Of a stretch of DNA of 64,000 nt, positions 22,978 through 34,860 are shown in pieces. The stretch's first letter is position 1; every line of letters begins with the position of its first letter. The DNA comes from Alisma plantago-aquatica (taxonomy: Eukaryota; Streptophyta; Magnoliopsida; Alismatales; Alismataceae). The stretch spans positions 1,618,095,711 to 1,618,159,710 of the forward strand of contig OY856409.1 in the NCBI GenBank assembly GCA_963693085.1, read 5' to 3'. A program made the translations under genes and the position numbers. A model generated the notes under the pieces. The model was not told the DNA's origin. It searched no databases and was given only the letters and a program-made list of their open reading frames with translations.

Positions 22978-24590
22978 TGTTGTGTGTTTTCCACGTCATC
23001 TTTTCACATGTTATCACACACAAACTTGGTTCTTTTTTATATCACTTAGCCTCTTTTTATATTACTTTTGCCATCTTTTTGTTACTTTACTTATCACATA
23101 ACTTGCATTGTTTATATGTTCCAAGGAAGACTGATTTTGGAGCTTAATGTTGCTGAAATAGCAACTTGCACGGTGTGTCTTTACTAAGCACGACGTGTGA
23201 GTTTCCTGTAACCATGCGTTCCGCCAGACAGCAAAAATGCACGGCGTGTGTGGGTCTTGAGCACGGCGTGTTAGTTTCCAGAAAAGTGCAGAAAAACAAA
23301 TGCATGACATGCACTCTAATGCACGGTGTGCACCTAGAGTGTCAAGCAAACCAAAATATACTAGAAAGTCACACGGGGTGCATTTCTTCAGCGCACACCA
23401 TGCGCAATGCAAATTGGAGCAACTGACGAAGGTTTTGCACGACGTGCACTTTGGATGCACATCGTGTCTCTAGCAGTTTCAGCATTTTGAAAAATACGAG
23501 TTTTTGTTTAAAACAAAGAGGAAACTTAACAGGCGATTATACAGGGTCATAATTCAAAGTTCTCTTGTCCCAAAGCAAGTCTAGAGCAGAGGACGGCAAT
23601 TTTGAGGAGAAAAGAGGTGGTTTCTTGCCAAAGGACACACATCATCTTCTCTTCTTCTCCATTGTCTTCTTCAAAGGTGCAACAGAGCTTCTCCACTTCA
23701 TGCAGCTTCTCGGGAGAGGAGTTGGTTCATCTTGAAGAAGATGGGGGAGTAGAATTTCATCCCCAAGCCAGAATTATACCTTCTTATGGTTACATATTTG
23801 GATCTCCTTGCTTTTCTTACTCTAGATCATGCTAGATTCTGAAATTTCTGTAACAATTATGCAAGACATGATTATGGACGAGTAAACCCCTTTTCTTGGG
23901 CATGGGAGAGTAGCTCCCATGTCATAGCATGCATGGAATAAGTTAATTTTGTACTAAATACTATGTTTCTTGTTTTTCTACCATGAGAGTACTGGTTCTA
24001 TCATTTCTTACACATATTGCTGGCTACTTTATGTGCATGTGTTATGTTTTCTTGCTTGATCTAAGAAGATAGGTAGGAATGTATGGAGGTGCTCTTCTTG
24101 GTAACTTGTTTTCTACTATGAAAGTGGAGATAAATGAGTTGAGGAATAGTTTGTGATCAAAAACGAAATTTATGCATGAGAATGTGACTTTGAGTTGAGA
24201 TCGTTGCACTTACACTGGGAGGTGAAGTGCAACACAACCTTTCCTTTAAAACAAGTGCTTATGTATGTTTAAGTTTTCATGTTCCTATGATGTTCTATGA
24301 TATGTGAGTGAAATTCTAATGTTTAAGATCCTTGATCTCTAAATCTAAACTCCCTTTAATAAATCTTTTCATTGCTTGTTTAAGTCTAAATTTATGTAAT
24401 GGATAATCAATTACCATCCTTCTTAAAACCGATCTAGATTGTTGAACTTTAGTGTTGTTGTGCTCAATTAATTACTTAAGCTCCTTGTGTTCGACCTCCA
24501 CTACACTACCTCCATATACTTGTAGAGATTGGTTAAGTTGGGTAAACTATCCTGGTTAGGATTGAAACTCATTAGCCTAAATAGCCAATA
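22978..24590 (+). repeat. Athila-2 3' LTR
   Basis: It starts TGTTGTGTGTTTTCC right after the polypurine tract and is followed by the target duplication ATAAG at 24591. Its only partner is the 32 bp stub at 6384. It carries a palindrome array at 23169-23466. The right end (GCCAATA) is not a standard CA, so that border may be off by 1-4 bases. Confidence 0.8.
23169..23466 (+). promoter_or_regulatory. Palindrome-pair array, Athila-2 LTR
   Basis: Pairs of CACGnCGTG variants start at 23169/23189, 23240/23262, 23303/23322, 23372/23394 and 23438/23458, that is 20, 22, 19, 22 and 20 bp apart, recurring every 63-71 bp. It uses the same motif and geometry as the spacer array at 19461-19770, but with different DNA between sites. 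Confidence 0.7.
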
Positions 24591-24595
24591 ATAAG

Positions 24596-25043
24596 ATCAC
24601 CATGGAGAACCATGGTTCGGCCAAGGGGAGAAAGAGAGGGTAGGGCTTCAAGAAAAATGAGATAAAAAAGGATAAACCACTTACCAAGCACAAGTATCAT
24701 CAAAGGATCAACAAAGGGAGATTCTCCAACCCTAGATCACCACATGTAAGGGTTCGCCCACCTTGGTCCATGGTGGAGCTCTGTCTCTTCCAAGCACCAA
24801 AGAGGGATGATATCCAAGTAAGAGGAAAGAAAGAGAGGATGCAAAAGCATCACATGCATGAAAGGAGGGAAGTATATATATCTAAGGGCATGAGAGAGGT
24901 GTGGGAAGATAGGTGCCCAACTAAACATGCCACTTGTCAATTAAAGATCCTACATGCAAGCACTAAACATGCACATGCAACAAGGGTCATAAAAACAAAG
25001 GTAGATCAATCACCTTCAGTCAAAGAGAAACATATCCCACAAG
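24596..25043 (-). repeat. LTR-X, fragment 2
   Basis: It continues LTR-X from 6378, bounded by target duplications ATAAG (24591-24595) on the left and GCTCA (25044-25048) on the right. The CCATGG-n4-CCATGG type sequence at 24599-24614 resembles 6333-6348 across the Athila-2 insertion. No gene is seen. Confidence 0.65.
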
Positions 25044-26388
25044 GCTCATGACATGGTTTATTATCGCACTAACAAATTCACTTGGGGTTGAAATCCCTAA
25101 GCTTTTAACCAAAACCTTATGCAATAATACCACCCACAAGCATATGGGTCTTATCGCAGTATAGTTGAGGATTGAATCCCAAGGGACAACGTTTTTAAGA
25201 ATCGTTGCTAGTCTAGTCTACTTCAAGTAAGGCTAATATTTCGAACAAAGGTTGATTTGAGGTAAATTAGACTAATTGCAAGAAAGTAAAGAGAGAAATT
25301 AAAGTTTGATCTAGATTAATGATGGGGATCACTGGGGTGATCCCAGGTTTGACCACCACTACACATGCAAACATGTCCAAACACAAACATCTAGGCAAGA
25401 TCTAACTATCCAAATAGAACTGTTGTGAACCCTCCCGGAGGGAAGTTTAGGTTCGTATAAGCATCAACTTAGGCATTAGATATCTCATCGGCATCCAGAT
25501 CATGCACTTACGGTTCCAAAGATATAGATATCCAACTGAAGCTGTGGCCCCCCTATATAGGCGTTATGCACACAAAAGCATCACCGTGGGCTAGATGGCT
25601 CATCCCCTCATAGATCATACACTTACGATATCAAGGAATCCCTTTCTATTTCTAGTCAGGGAGTCAACCGCGTTAATCGACATCCAATCCTACATATTGA
25701 AGTTCTCGCAACATAGGAAAGAACAAGATAAAAGCAAGTAGGTGATCAAGCTACAAGCAATCATCGACGATTAACAACGAAATGAAAAGTTATATACATT
25801 GCCTTGGAATGTTAAAATGAAAAGACATGGAAGTATGGGCAGCGGGGCTAGTCCCCACACCCCAGCAAAAATGAACTACTCACTCATGATGCGAGGAATA
25901 AAAAGAACAACAGAGAGGGGAGATTCTGTCATGAGCATGATGCAGAAGAGTGTCGCAGCTCAGTGAAAATGATGTAGTCTTCTATGCCGTATCGGAGAAT
26001 ATATGGACGAGGAGCAAGGGACACCAAGACAGATTGGGAAGTCTTTCTCTCTCCACCTTCCTTCTCAGTCTCATCCTCCTTGAACATAGTAGGTGGAGCA
26101 GGTTGTGGATGCGTAGGTGGAGTGGGTGACGAGTGGATGCACAAGACTGCTTCTCAGCTTGGTTGTGGCGATCATCCTCCACCAGGGGTCGAGTGCTTCT
26201 TAGGCATAGCTTGGTGGTGGAGTGGAAGATGTAGAGATACGTAGGTGGAGGATTTTCCTAGGGGTCGAGCACACTAGGTGCAACTTGGTGGTGGAGTTGA
26301 TGTAGATCAAAGGGAGCAGGGGTCGAGCTCATCATGGAGCAGCCTAGTAGTGTCCCAGATCTGATACCCAAATGAGGACCTTCCTGGT

Positions 26389-26400
26389 CCTATTTATAGG
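26389..26400 (-). promoter_or_regulatory. TATA box of the Athila-3 3' LTR
   Basis: The minus strand reads CCTATAAATAGG, a canonical plant TATA box. The same string occurs at 36890-36901 in the 5' LTR. The palindrome-rich block 26413-27480 lies directly upstream in the sense of transcription. Confidence 0.7.
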
Positions 26401-26412
26401 CTAGGGTCAGGT

Positions 26413-27480
26413 CTTGAATGGTTTGTACCTTCTAGTATTTTCTTCACGGTCTTGAGTTTAAACGGTTTGGAAGACCGTTTGCTTTTTTCTTAACAATTTG
26501 AGGACTCACGTCCAAACGGTCTTGGAGACTCATTAATATCCTCATCATCTTGTATACTGACCAAATGGTCTTGGGCTTGATAAACCCTCACGGTTTGGAA
26601 ATCGTGAGGCTTCCTCACAATTTTGTTGCCCAACGTTCTTCTCCTTCAAATGGTTTTGGCTTCCAAATGGTCTCTACTCCAACCGGTCCTGGGATCTACA
26701 CGGCCTTGTCCAAACAGTCGTGGCATCCTTGCTAGCCTAACGGTCTTGCAGACCACTAGGACTTTTGTGGTCTCACATTATCGACGTCTCGTGGTAGCCG
26801 TCCAAACAGTCTTTAGTATCCACACGGTCTAGGGTATGCCTCCAATCGGTCTTGCTGGTGAGTTAAGGCTATACGGTCTCAAAGATCATTTACCACCTCA
26901 CGGTCTCGAAACCATGTGGAGGGAAGTGACCAGGACCGTGAGAGAGGTGGGGGTAGTGTAGGGCATCAAGGGTTAGGTGGTGGACTATGGTGGGAATGAA
27001 GAAGGGGAGGAATAAAGGGGGTCACTGCGGTGGAGATCTTTTGCACCGTGGATGGCATAGGAAGGTATGGGAAAGGGATAAAGGTGTTGTGGAGGAAGGC
27101 AGTGCGGAGGTGATCATTGCTAGAGTTGAGTAGGTAGTTGATGGAGGTGGTTGTAGGTGTAGGGTAGCAGGTCGTAATGGAAGGAAGAAGAAGACGGAGG
27201 TGGAGGAAGCAGGTTGAGTAAAGGCACGATCAGGGTTCCATGCAGTCTTAGGTAGGCGGCTGCCCATACGGTCTTGAGACCGTATGAAAGGGGAAAACCA
27301 TTGGGGAAGAATGATAGGAGGGGGTGAATGAGGACCGTAGATTGAGGATCTAATGGTGTAGGAAGCTCACGATTTTAAGACCGAAAGATCGTGGAGACCG
27401 AATGATGTCCAAACCAAATGGATGAAACTGAATGTTTAAGACCATTTGGTCAAGACTGTTTGGTCATTGCTGATTGATCA
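26413..27480 (-). promoter_or_regulatory. ACGGTC/GACCGT palindrome-rich block, Athila-3 3' LTR
   Basis: About twenty half-sites of AAACGGTC or its complement, several as inverted pairs. Examples are AAACGGTTTGGAAGACCGTTT near 26477 (21 bp, given as AAACGGTTT / AAGACCGTTT halves) and ATACGGTCTT / GAGACCGTAT near 27277. A run of half-sites 14-17 bp apart lies near 26648-26725. Many copies show C-to-T changes. Located upstream of the TATA box; role as binding sites is inferred. Confidence 0.6.
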
Positions 27481-27702
27481 GACTGAGGCTAAGAGGATCT
27501 TGAGTGAAGATGAGTTCCAGTTGATGGTTGAACCTCAATCGTGACCTACATGAAATCAATATGGAATTTAGTCAGTAACTCGATAATTCAACTAATTAAG
27601 CAAAATTGCACATTGTAAGATTTAGGAGATGAAATCGAATGTATTTAGTATATATTGGGCCCAAAATGGCGACTGAAAATCATGATGAATTTGGATTCAT
27701 CA

Positions 27703-27745
27703 TAATACCCCGAACTTAAACGTTGCTTGTCCTTGAGTAACACAA
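27703..27745 (-). promoter_or_regulatory. Polypurine tract and conserved flank, Athila-3
   Basis: The minus strand reads CAAGGACAAGCAACG then TTTAAGTTCGGGGTATTA directly before the 3' LTR. It is the same block as before the 3' LTRs of Athila-1 and Athila-2. Confidence 0.8.
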
Positions 27746-29210
27746 AATCTGAAACAATCGCCAAATGAATACTTTCAAATCATGTGATTGCCTCATCTTC
27801 ACATCATGATTGTTTCCTTTCTTCTTAGTATGACTAAGCATCTCAACTTCCTAAGATCACTGAACACATCTTACCATATCTTTGTTCCCGAGTTTGTTTT
27901 CCAACATCACTTCCTCCTCACTTTTTCCAACAATAAGCATTTCTAAGTGTTTCGTAAGAGTCTAAATATACCTGCAGAACAACAAGTATGCACCTGATCT
28001 AGCACTAGAGTTTTTCAAGATAGTGGAGGCATTCATTGTGCCTTTAGGTGGAAAAGGGAGTGAAGGGTGGTATGGAAGGAAAAAAATAAATCTATCCTCT
28101 ATTCGACTTGAGATTTTTATTATATGATTGCAATTTCATTGATTGCATTTTTTTTGTATGCGAACCTCTCCTTTATTCGACTTGAGATTGCATTTTTGTG
28201 TGTGCATCAACATCTTTTCTTGATGATACGCCCCTATTTCATTGAGGGGTATGGAAGAAGCAGATATAGAGGGAAGTGGCGTGCCATCCCGAACATAGGT
28301 TTTGGCACTATTTTGGCCATTTTTGTTTTTTTTTTATGGACGAAGGGGTACGAAGATGATGGAAAAAGTGTAGAAGAGAGTTCAGATCAGAATGCAACTT
28401 GATTTACAATTACGTGCATCGGGTGATTCTCTTTTTGTTGTACTCTACTTAAATAATGGCATGATGAGGATCTGGTGGGGGTTCCATGTTATTGTTCCAC
28501 TTGTCAATTAGGAAGCACAATGTGTTTGATCCTTATCCGTTCGACTTACACTTGCCATTTTTGCAGAAAGGATCATGATGTTAGGGTTCATAAGCTGCAC
28601 AAGATGATTTCAATCAATATGCTAGTTTCAAAAAGTGGTCCTTTTGAGTATCTGCTTCGAATCAGGAGGGTATAATGATGCAAAGAAAAGCATAGAGACA
28701 GAAAGTAGCCAGCTAGGTAATGGCTATTATTGAAACAAAAAGCGTCAAAACTCCATCAATTTTCTAATTAATTTCTTTGAAAAACTTTAAAATTTTTGAA
28801 AATTCTGATAAAAAATGGAATAGTGAAATCTTAAGTCTGAAAAGGATGGGTGTAGGTGGAAAGTAAAATACGTACCACCCACCCTCCACCCCAAACATAG
28901 AAACTTTCTCATCCTGAGCAAACTCTAAATCCGAGATGGAGGGGAAATTCATGCCGGTTGGACACCAAGATGTGGTTGCGTTCCAATCAGCGTGCGTCCT
29001 CCATCTGAAAATATTAAAAATGAAGATTAATCAAAACTTATGATAGCATCTTATGATGCAATTTTTATTTTAGTGCAAAATTATCTAAAATAAAAAAACA
29101 AAATTAAGGAAAATTTCTAATTCAAAATTTGATAATAAAATGAATTTATTGATTGGGTTGCCTCCCGACAAGCGCCTTTGTTTTATGTCGATGGCTCAAC
29201 ATGGATACTA
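27746..29210 (-). other. Athila-3 3' noncoding region (pol absent)
   Basis: AT-rich DNA where pol and the extra gene would normally lie. Includes two copies of a 'CTATTCGACTTGAGATT'-type string (about 28099 and 28172, the second slightly different). Short frames here (such as 28124-28402) show no known domain. Confidence 0.6.
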
Positions 29211-32200
29211 TCACCATGGTGGGGATCTAGGTGGAACTTGAGCTGGACTGACATATTCTTTTGGTGGTTTCTTTCTCATCCATTCATTAACCCTCACTTT
29301 GATTTTATCCTCTTGTATTCTTCCCCATAAAGAGTGAGCAATGTTAGAGCACATAGGGAAACAACTTGAGTTATGTTGAATTGTTCTTTGTTGCTCAATC
29401 TGAGGTGGAGAATAGTTATAGGGGATCTGAGTGGTGTAGCATTGTTGAGGCTCAGAAGAAAAGTTCATTTGTTGATGCACTATCCCTTCATTGTAGCAAT
29501 GTTGGTCACTGATATCCATTAGATATGGATCCGGAGGATGTTCTCGGTAGAAACTGCAGTCCAAATCTTATTGCGGAGGGAAAATGAAATCAACAGTTTT
29601 TGTCTGTTGGGCTACCGGTGCATCCCAAAAGATAGTTGTTTCTAGATGAGGAAGCTCATGGACACCTGTAGAAGGTTTGTTATATGTAACAACAGGGTTG
29701 AGAGGTGTCGCCTCCATAGTTGACGACGTTTCTTTTGTTTCAACATAGACTGGTTCACTCTCAGTCTTCTCTTCATCATGGTATTTTTCTAAGGGAATAT
29801 CAGATTTTGAGGTAAGGAATTGCTACTGCATTTGAGTGTATTGATTAACACATTCAAAAAAATATACTTCTTCTTCTTCAGTGTGCTCCTTAGCACTTTT
29901 GGAAGCATTAAAGTCAAAAGATTGGTTTCCCACTCTTAGGGTTACAATTTCGACTTCAACATTAATTAGAGCTCTAGAAGTGGACAGAAAATGTCTTCCA
30001 AAAATGAGGGGGTAGTGTGGATTCTCCCTAATGTCCATAACTATGAAATCACACGGGACATATAGATCCCCAAGCCTTATAGGAATATCTTCTATAATGC
30101 CAACTGGCTTGATCATTGAAGAGTCAGCAAGCTCTATGGACATTCTAGTGGGCAAGAAGTTGGTGAGGCCAAGTTTGTTGCATAGGATGAGAGGAATGAT
30201 AGAAATGCTAGCTCTGAGATCGACTAGGCCTGGTCAGTTGACGCAATTGCTTATCGAGTAGGTAATTCTGAAGGTTCCTGGATCCTTATGCTTGTGAGGC
30301 ATCATATCCATCACTAAATAAGATGAGGTTTCCTCCAATTTCACCATTTAATGTTCTTCAGTTTTGTATTTCTGACTGAGCAGGAGTTTGAAAAACTTTG
30401 ACCACTGAGGAATCTCAGCCATGGAATCTAAGAGCGGGATATTGATATATAATTTTTTCATGATTTCTTTGAATTTTTTGAACCTAGTATCGAGTTGGGT
30501 AAAATTCAGTCGATTTGGAAATGGCACACAAGGTTTGTATACTGGAACAACTGGCTCAGACGAGTCTTCTGCATCAACAACAATAGGTTCCTCATAACTT
30601 GCCTTGTCGATCTTATCATTCTGAGTGGCACCTACACTATGCTCAGTACCTTAGACATTTGTCATGGTGACAATAGTCGTGGGTTCTAGTAAGATAAAAC
30701 CTGAATGAGTTGTCACAACTTTAAGTTGTTCCACGTGCCTTAGATTGTCTTCTGGTTGTCCAGCTAAAGCTCCAGCAGGTGGCTTGAGGCTATCTATAGG
30801 TTGATCTAGTTGAGATTCAATGGCCTTTTGATGGGATTGCTGGTTATCTATCAACGTCTGTTGTGCCTGTAGCATCTTCTCAATGAATGACATTTTGTCA
30901 TTCGGAGAATTGGGACCGACTTTGTGTTGATAAGGGGCCTAGTATGGATCTTGGAACTGATTCTTGTTATGGAAGTTACTTTGGTTTCCAAAATTATGTT
31001 GTTGGTTATACTAGTATCCCTACGGACCTCCTTGTCGATTTTTTGAACCAAGTTGATGTGAGTTTACTGCTCCAGAGGGATTTCCATACAGAAAATCGGG
31101 ATGGTTCCTATTCTGACTGGGATTGTAATAACCTTTACCAGGGATAGTGTTGACAGCATTTAGGCTTTCCATCTGGCCATTATCTCCTTGTCCATTGATT
31201 TTTCTTAAAACAACATCATAAAGAACATTGCAGGATAAAGTATAGTGATCATTGCCTTTATAAGCTTCACAAAACAAAGAGGCAGATTTGACTTGCTCTT
31301 GTTGTTGAGGGGGTGAGCGTCTTCTTTCGTAGGCAGCAAGAGACGATTCGAGATGGTCTTTCTTGGCAACTAGAAGCTTGAGAGACTCGGTGATAGTCTT
31401 GTACTCAGGAGTAGCTTCATCCATAGCTACCTTCAACACTCCTTTTCCTACTGATCTACCCCAATTAGCTTGATTTTCAGCTCTAAGGGTAACAACCTTC
31501 CATGCGGTGTCATAACTTTGACGCATGAAGTTTCGTCCAGATGAGGAGTCTAAAAACATCTTGATGTCATCATCCACACCCCTATAGAAGATCTCGATAA
31601 GTTAATTCTTAGGAATACCATGGTGTGGACACTTGCATAGAAGCTCTTTGTATCTTTCCCATGCTTCAACAAGGGATTCTCTAGGAACCTGAACATTGTT
31701 ATTTGACCCCTAATTTCGTAAGTGAGAGGAGGATAGAACTTTTCCAGAAAAAAAATTTTGAAGTTGTTCCCAAGTGGTGATGGGTTCGCATTGCAAGGAG
31801 TTGTACCAACTTATAGCTCTATCAACAAGAGAATACTTGAAGAGACAGAGTCGGATGGCATCATCTGATACTCCATTTTTCTTTGTCATAGCACAAAGAT
31901 CAATAAACCTCAGAAGATGTTCCTGATTATCTTCTCCTTGCTTACCATAGAATGGGCTATTTTGAAGCAAGGTGATCCAATGTGCCTGGATCTCAAAATT
32001 TGGAGCATTGATGGGAGGAGGTTGTACTGGGTGGTGAACGTCAGCAGCTTTACGAATGGACAACTCTCTAAGGTCCTTCCCGAGTTCTACTGCTTGCGTT
32101 GCTGCTTGTGCTACTCTGATCTCTATTTCAACTATAGCTCTGGCTTCTTGCATAATCCTATCTCTTCGTGCAGCAAGGGCTTGATCAACCCTTCAGGATA

Positions 32201-32219
32201 TTTCCTCCTCTTGAGCCAT
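29211..32219 (-). pseudogene. Athila-3 gag-protease polyprotein (degenerate)
   Basis: The frame reads on the minus strand from an ATG near 32219 (MAQEEEIS, then a stop) with scattered stops. The gag domain includes NAPNFEIQAHWITLLQNSPF, FIDLCAMTKKNGVSDDAIRL, then WEQLQNFF. After a break the gag C-terminal part is open from 31577 to 31020 and includes ENQANWGRSVGKGVLKVA. The protease part at 30155-29823 reads MPTRMSIELADSS, GIIEDIPIRLGD and DFIVMDI, ending with ILFGRHFL-type sequence (read as LIFGRHFL). Its N-terminal active-site region near 30230 is damaged (read as VDLRASISIIPL). A Gln/Tyr/Pro-rich tail (29564-29211) follows where RT would start. Confidence 0.8.
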
Positions 32220-32471
32220 CCTTACTTGGTTCTCTCTGTTCTAATGATGAAAATTTATGTCTATCTCAGGATCAAAGTTAGTAGTGAGACCGGGACTGTT
32301 TGAGCAGTGCATGCACTAGTCTTTGTTGGTACATGGGATGGAAAGATTTTTTTCAGAAGTGAGATTGACGGAGTAGAACCGAATTCAAGTGAATGATCAA
32401 TAATGTCAAAAGAAAAAGCAAAAACCTAGATCAGCCTTAAAAGAACTAGATTTGACTAACTGATTTTTTTA
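32220..32471 (-). other. Athila-3 leader
   Basis: Noncoding stretch between the primer site and gag, with no frame of note. Confidence 0.6.
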
Positions 32472-32489
32472 TCCCCGACAACGACGCCA
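32472..32489 (-). promoter_or_regulatory. Primer-binding site, tRNA-Asp type
   Basis: The plus strand reads TCCCCGACAACGACGCCA, the complement of the Athila-1 primer site with one G-to-A change. It lies 5 bases from the LTR terminus TG at 32495. Confidence 0.85.
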
Positions 32490-33412
32490 GAATTTGACGT
32501 GGTTTATTATTGCACTAACAAAATCACTCAGGGTTGAAATCCCAAAGCTTTTAACTAAAACCTTGTGCAATAATACCACAAACAAGAGGACGGGTCTTAT
32601 CGCAGTATAGTTGAGGACCGAATCCTAAGGGACAACATTTTTAAGAATTGTTGCTAGTCTAGTCTAGTTCAAGTAAGGCTAATATTTAGAACAAAGGTTG
32701 ATTTGAGGTTAATTAGACTAATTGCAAGAAAGTAAAGAGCGGAATTAAGGTTTGATCTAGATTAATGATGGGGATCACTGGGGTGGTCCCAGGTTTCACC
32801 ACCACTACACATGCAAACATGTCTAAACACAAACATCAAGGAAATATCTAACTATCCAAATAGAACTGTTGCAAACCCTGCTAGAGGGATGTTTAGGTTT
32901 GCGTAAGCATCACCTTAGGCATCAGATGTCTCGTCGCCATATGGATCATGCAGTTACAGTGTCGATGATATAGATACCCAACTGAAGTTGTGGGCCCCCT
33001 ATACAAGTGTTAGGCACACAGAAGCGTCATTGTGGGCTAGATGGCTCGTCCCCTCATGGATCATACACTTATGACCTCAAGGAATCCTTTCTATTTCTAG
33101 TTAGGGAGTCAACTATGTTAATCGACATCCTATCCTACATAATGAAGTTCTCACAACATAGGAAAGAACAAGATAAAAGCAAGAAGGTGATCAAGCTACA
33201 AGAAATCATCGATGATTAATGAAAAGTTATATACATTGCCTTGGAATGTTAAAATGAAAAGACATGGAAGCATGGGCAGAGGGGCTAGTCCCTGCACCCC
33301 AGCGAAAAGGAACTACTCACTCATGATGTGAGGAACAAAATGAACAAGAGAGAGGGGAGATTTCACCGTGAGCATGATGCAGAAGAGTGTCATAGCTCGG
33401 TGAAGATGATGT

Positions 33413-34860
33413 TGTAACATACCGAAATCTGGACATTTTGCCCTTTTGGTCCTCTTTTCCATCTTTTCCTTTCATTTCTATCATGTTTGTCCTTTCTATT
33501 TAATTTGTGGACAATATGATGATTTAATAAATATTTGTTCACCTTTTCTCTCAATATTTGGGTTTATGCACAAATACCTCAGTAAGACTTTAGATAATGG
33601 GCCTAAAGTGCAAATTGTACACTAAGTAATAAAAAGAATAAAATATTTCATCCTAGAACTTTCTAGCACTTCCTAGAATAAGAGAAATAAGAGAAAATCC
33701 GAATTTTAAATAAAGAAGAAGATAAATGCAATAATTAAAGGTAATTGGAGATAATATGGATAAAAGAAGATAATGAGGAATATATTATTCCAAAAATCCT
33801 AAATAGAAACCCAAGAAGATAATTTGGGTAATAATAATATAAAAATATAATAGGAACGAATATGTTCACTTTGACTTGGCTAATATACATAATGTGTTTC
33901 TAGGATGAAAAGTTGACTTTGTGGACCAAAGTATACTATTCAAGTTAACTTTTATGTGTGAAAAGAGGTATGTGCATCTACCCCCTTCAGTTGGGGAAAT
34001 TTTATACCAATACCCATATTCCCTAATGAGGCTTAATCTAAACTAATTCTTGATTCTTGAAACCTAAATTGTTTATTGCCTCAAAATTAGTTGTAGAATT
34101 ATCTTGTTTGGGTTTTTCATACCCCACTGCCATGTTATTTAAATCTTTTGATTAATCTTGCCATAACTCTTTTCTAGCATGTAATTAAATGTTCTATTTA
34201 ATATTAAAGTAGTGGTACTTTTGTACACCCACCCATAGAGGGCATGTATATAATCGCCCTAGGGGAATGTTTATAATTCTCCCCATAATATATTATAGGT
34301 GACTGGGAATGTCTTATTCTCCCCTCACCTAAGGTTAGAGGTCCGGTAGGTGCCTCAACCCTACTTAGTTAGGTAGAAATATTAATTTACATGCAAATCC
34401 TTTATATACTTTTGTTATTGGCAAGTTTCCTTAATTAAAGCCTCATACTCTTGATGTCTCATCTTATGATGAACCCTAGCCTGTTTTCACATGCTTTACT
34501 TATCTTTCCATATTAGAATAGTTTTGTAACACATACTTTTTATTTTCCTTTCCCTTTTGCTGGGTGACTTCCCAACCACTCAGGTGTGAAGCAAGGTGAA
34601 TGAATAGGACTTGAAGATCTTGACTTTAGCTTGGACTTAGATGATGGATATGTTGCTTGGAGACAAAAGTGGAGTAGTCTAGTTCGCTCTGCTTAGATCC
34701 TCTATTTGTATAAAGCATGTACACCCATATTGGGAGAATTTTTATGTACACTTTATTTGAAATTGAATATAGTCAAAAAAAATTATCTTCCGCTGCTATC
34801 CCAATTGGATTTTGTTTACCATTGTATTTTAGTAGAGGGTGGTTTATCCCACTCTTTACA
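33413..34860 (+). repeat. LTR-A, long LTR-like left part of the chimera
   Basis: 1448 bp from TGTAACATACCGAAATC to CACTCTTTACA, followed within 3 bases by TGGTATCAGAGCC (primer site at 34864). Its last ~250 bp recur at 35617-35866, again directly before a primer site. Not homologous, by eye, to the other LTRs here; family unknown. No reading frame of note. Confidence 0.6.

Larger units (their letters stand above)
6384..24590 (+). mobile_element. Athila-2: internally deleted Ty3/gypsy element hosting Athila-1
   Basis: Target duplication ATAAG lies at 6379-6383 and 24591-24595. Remaining parts, in order, are a 32 bp 5' LTR stub, the last codons of pol, a spacer rich in CACGnCGTG palindromes, an ATHILA ORF-1-like extra gene (20491-21897), a noncoding tail, a polypurine tract and a complete 3' LTR (22978-24590). 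The rest of the 5' LTR, the primer site, gag and nearly all of pol are gone. Athila-1 sits inside it at 6667-19301. The 3' terminus is not the usual CA, so the right end is uncertain by a few bases. Confidence 0.85.
25049..27702 (-). repeat. Athila-3 3' LTR
   Basis: 2654 bp, plus-strand ends TGACATGG and GGATTCATCA. It is collinear with 32495-38196 apart from the insertion there. Frames within it are chance. Confidence 0.9.
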
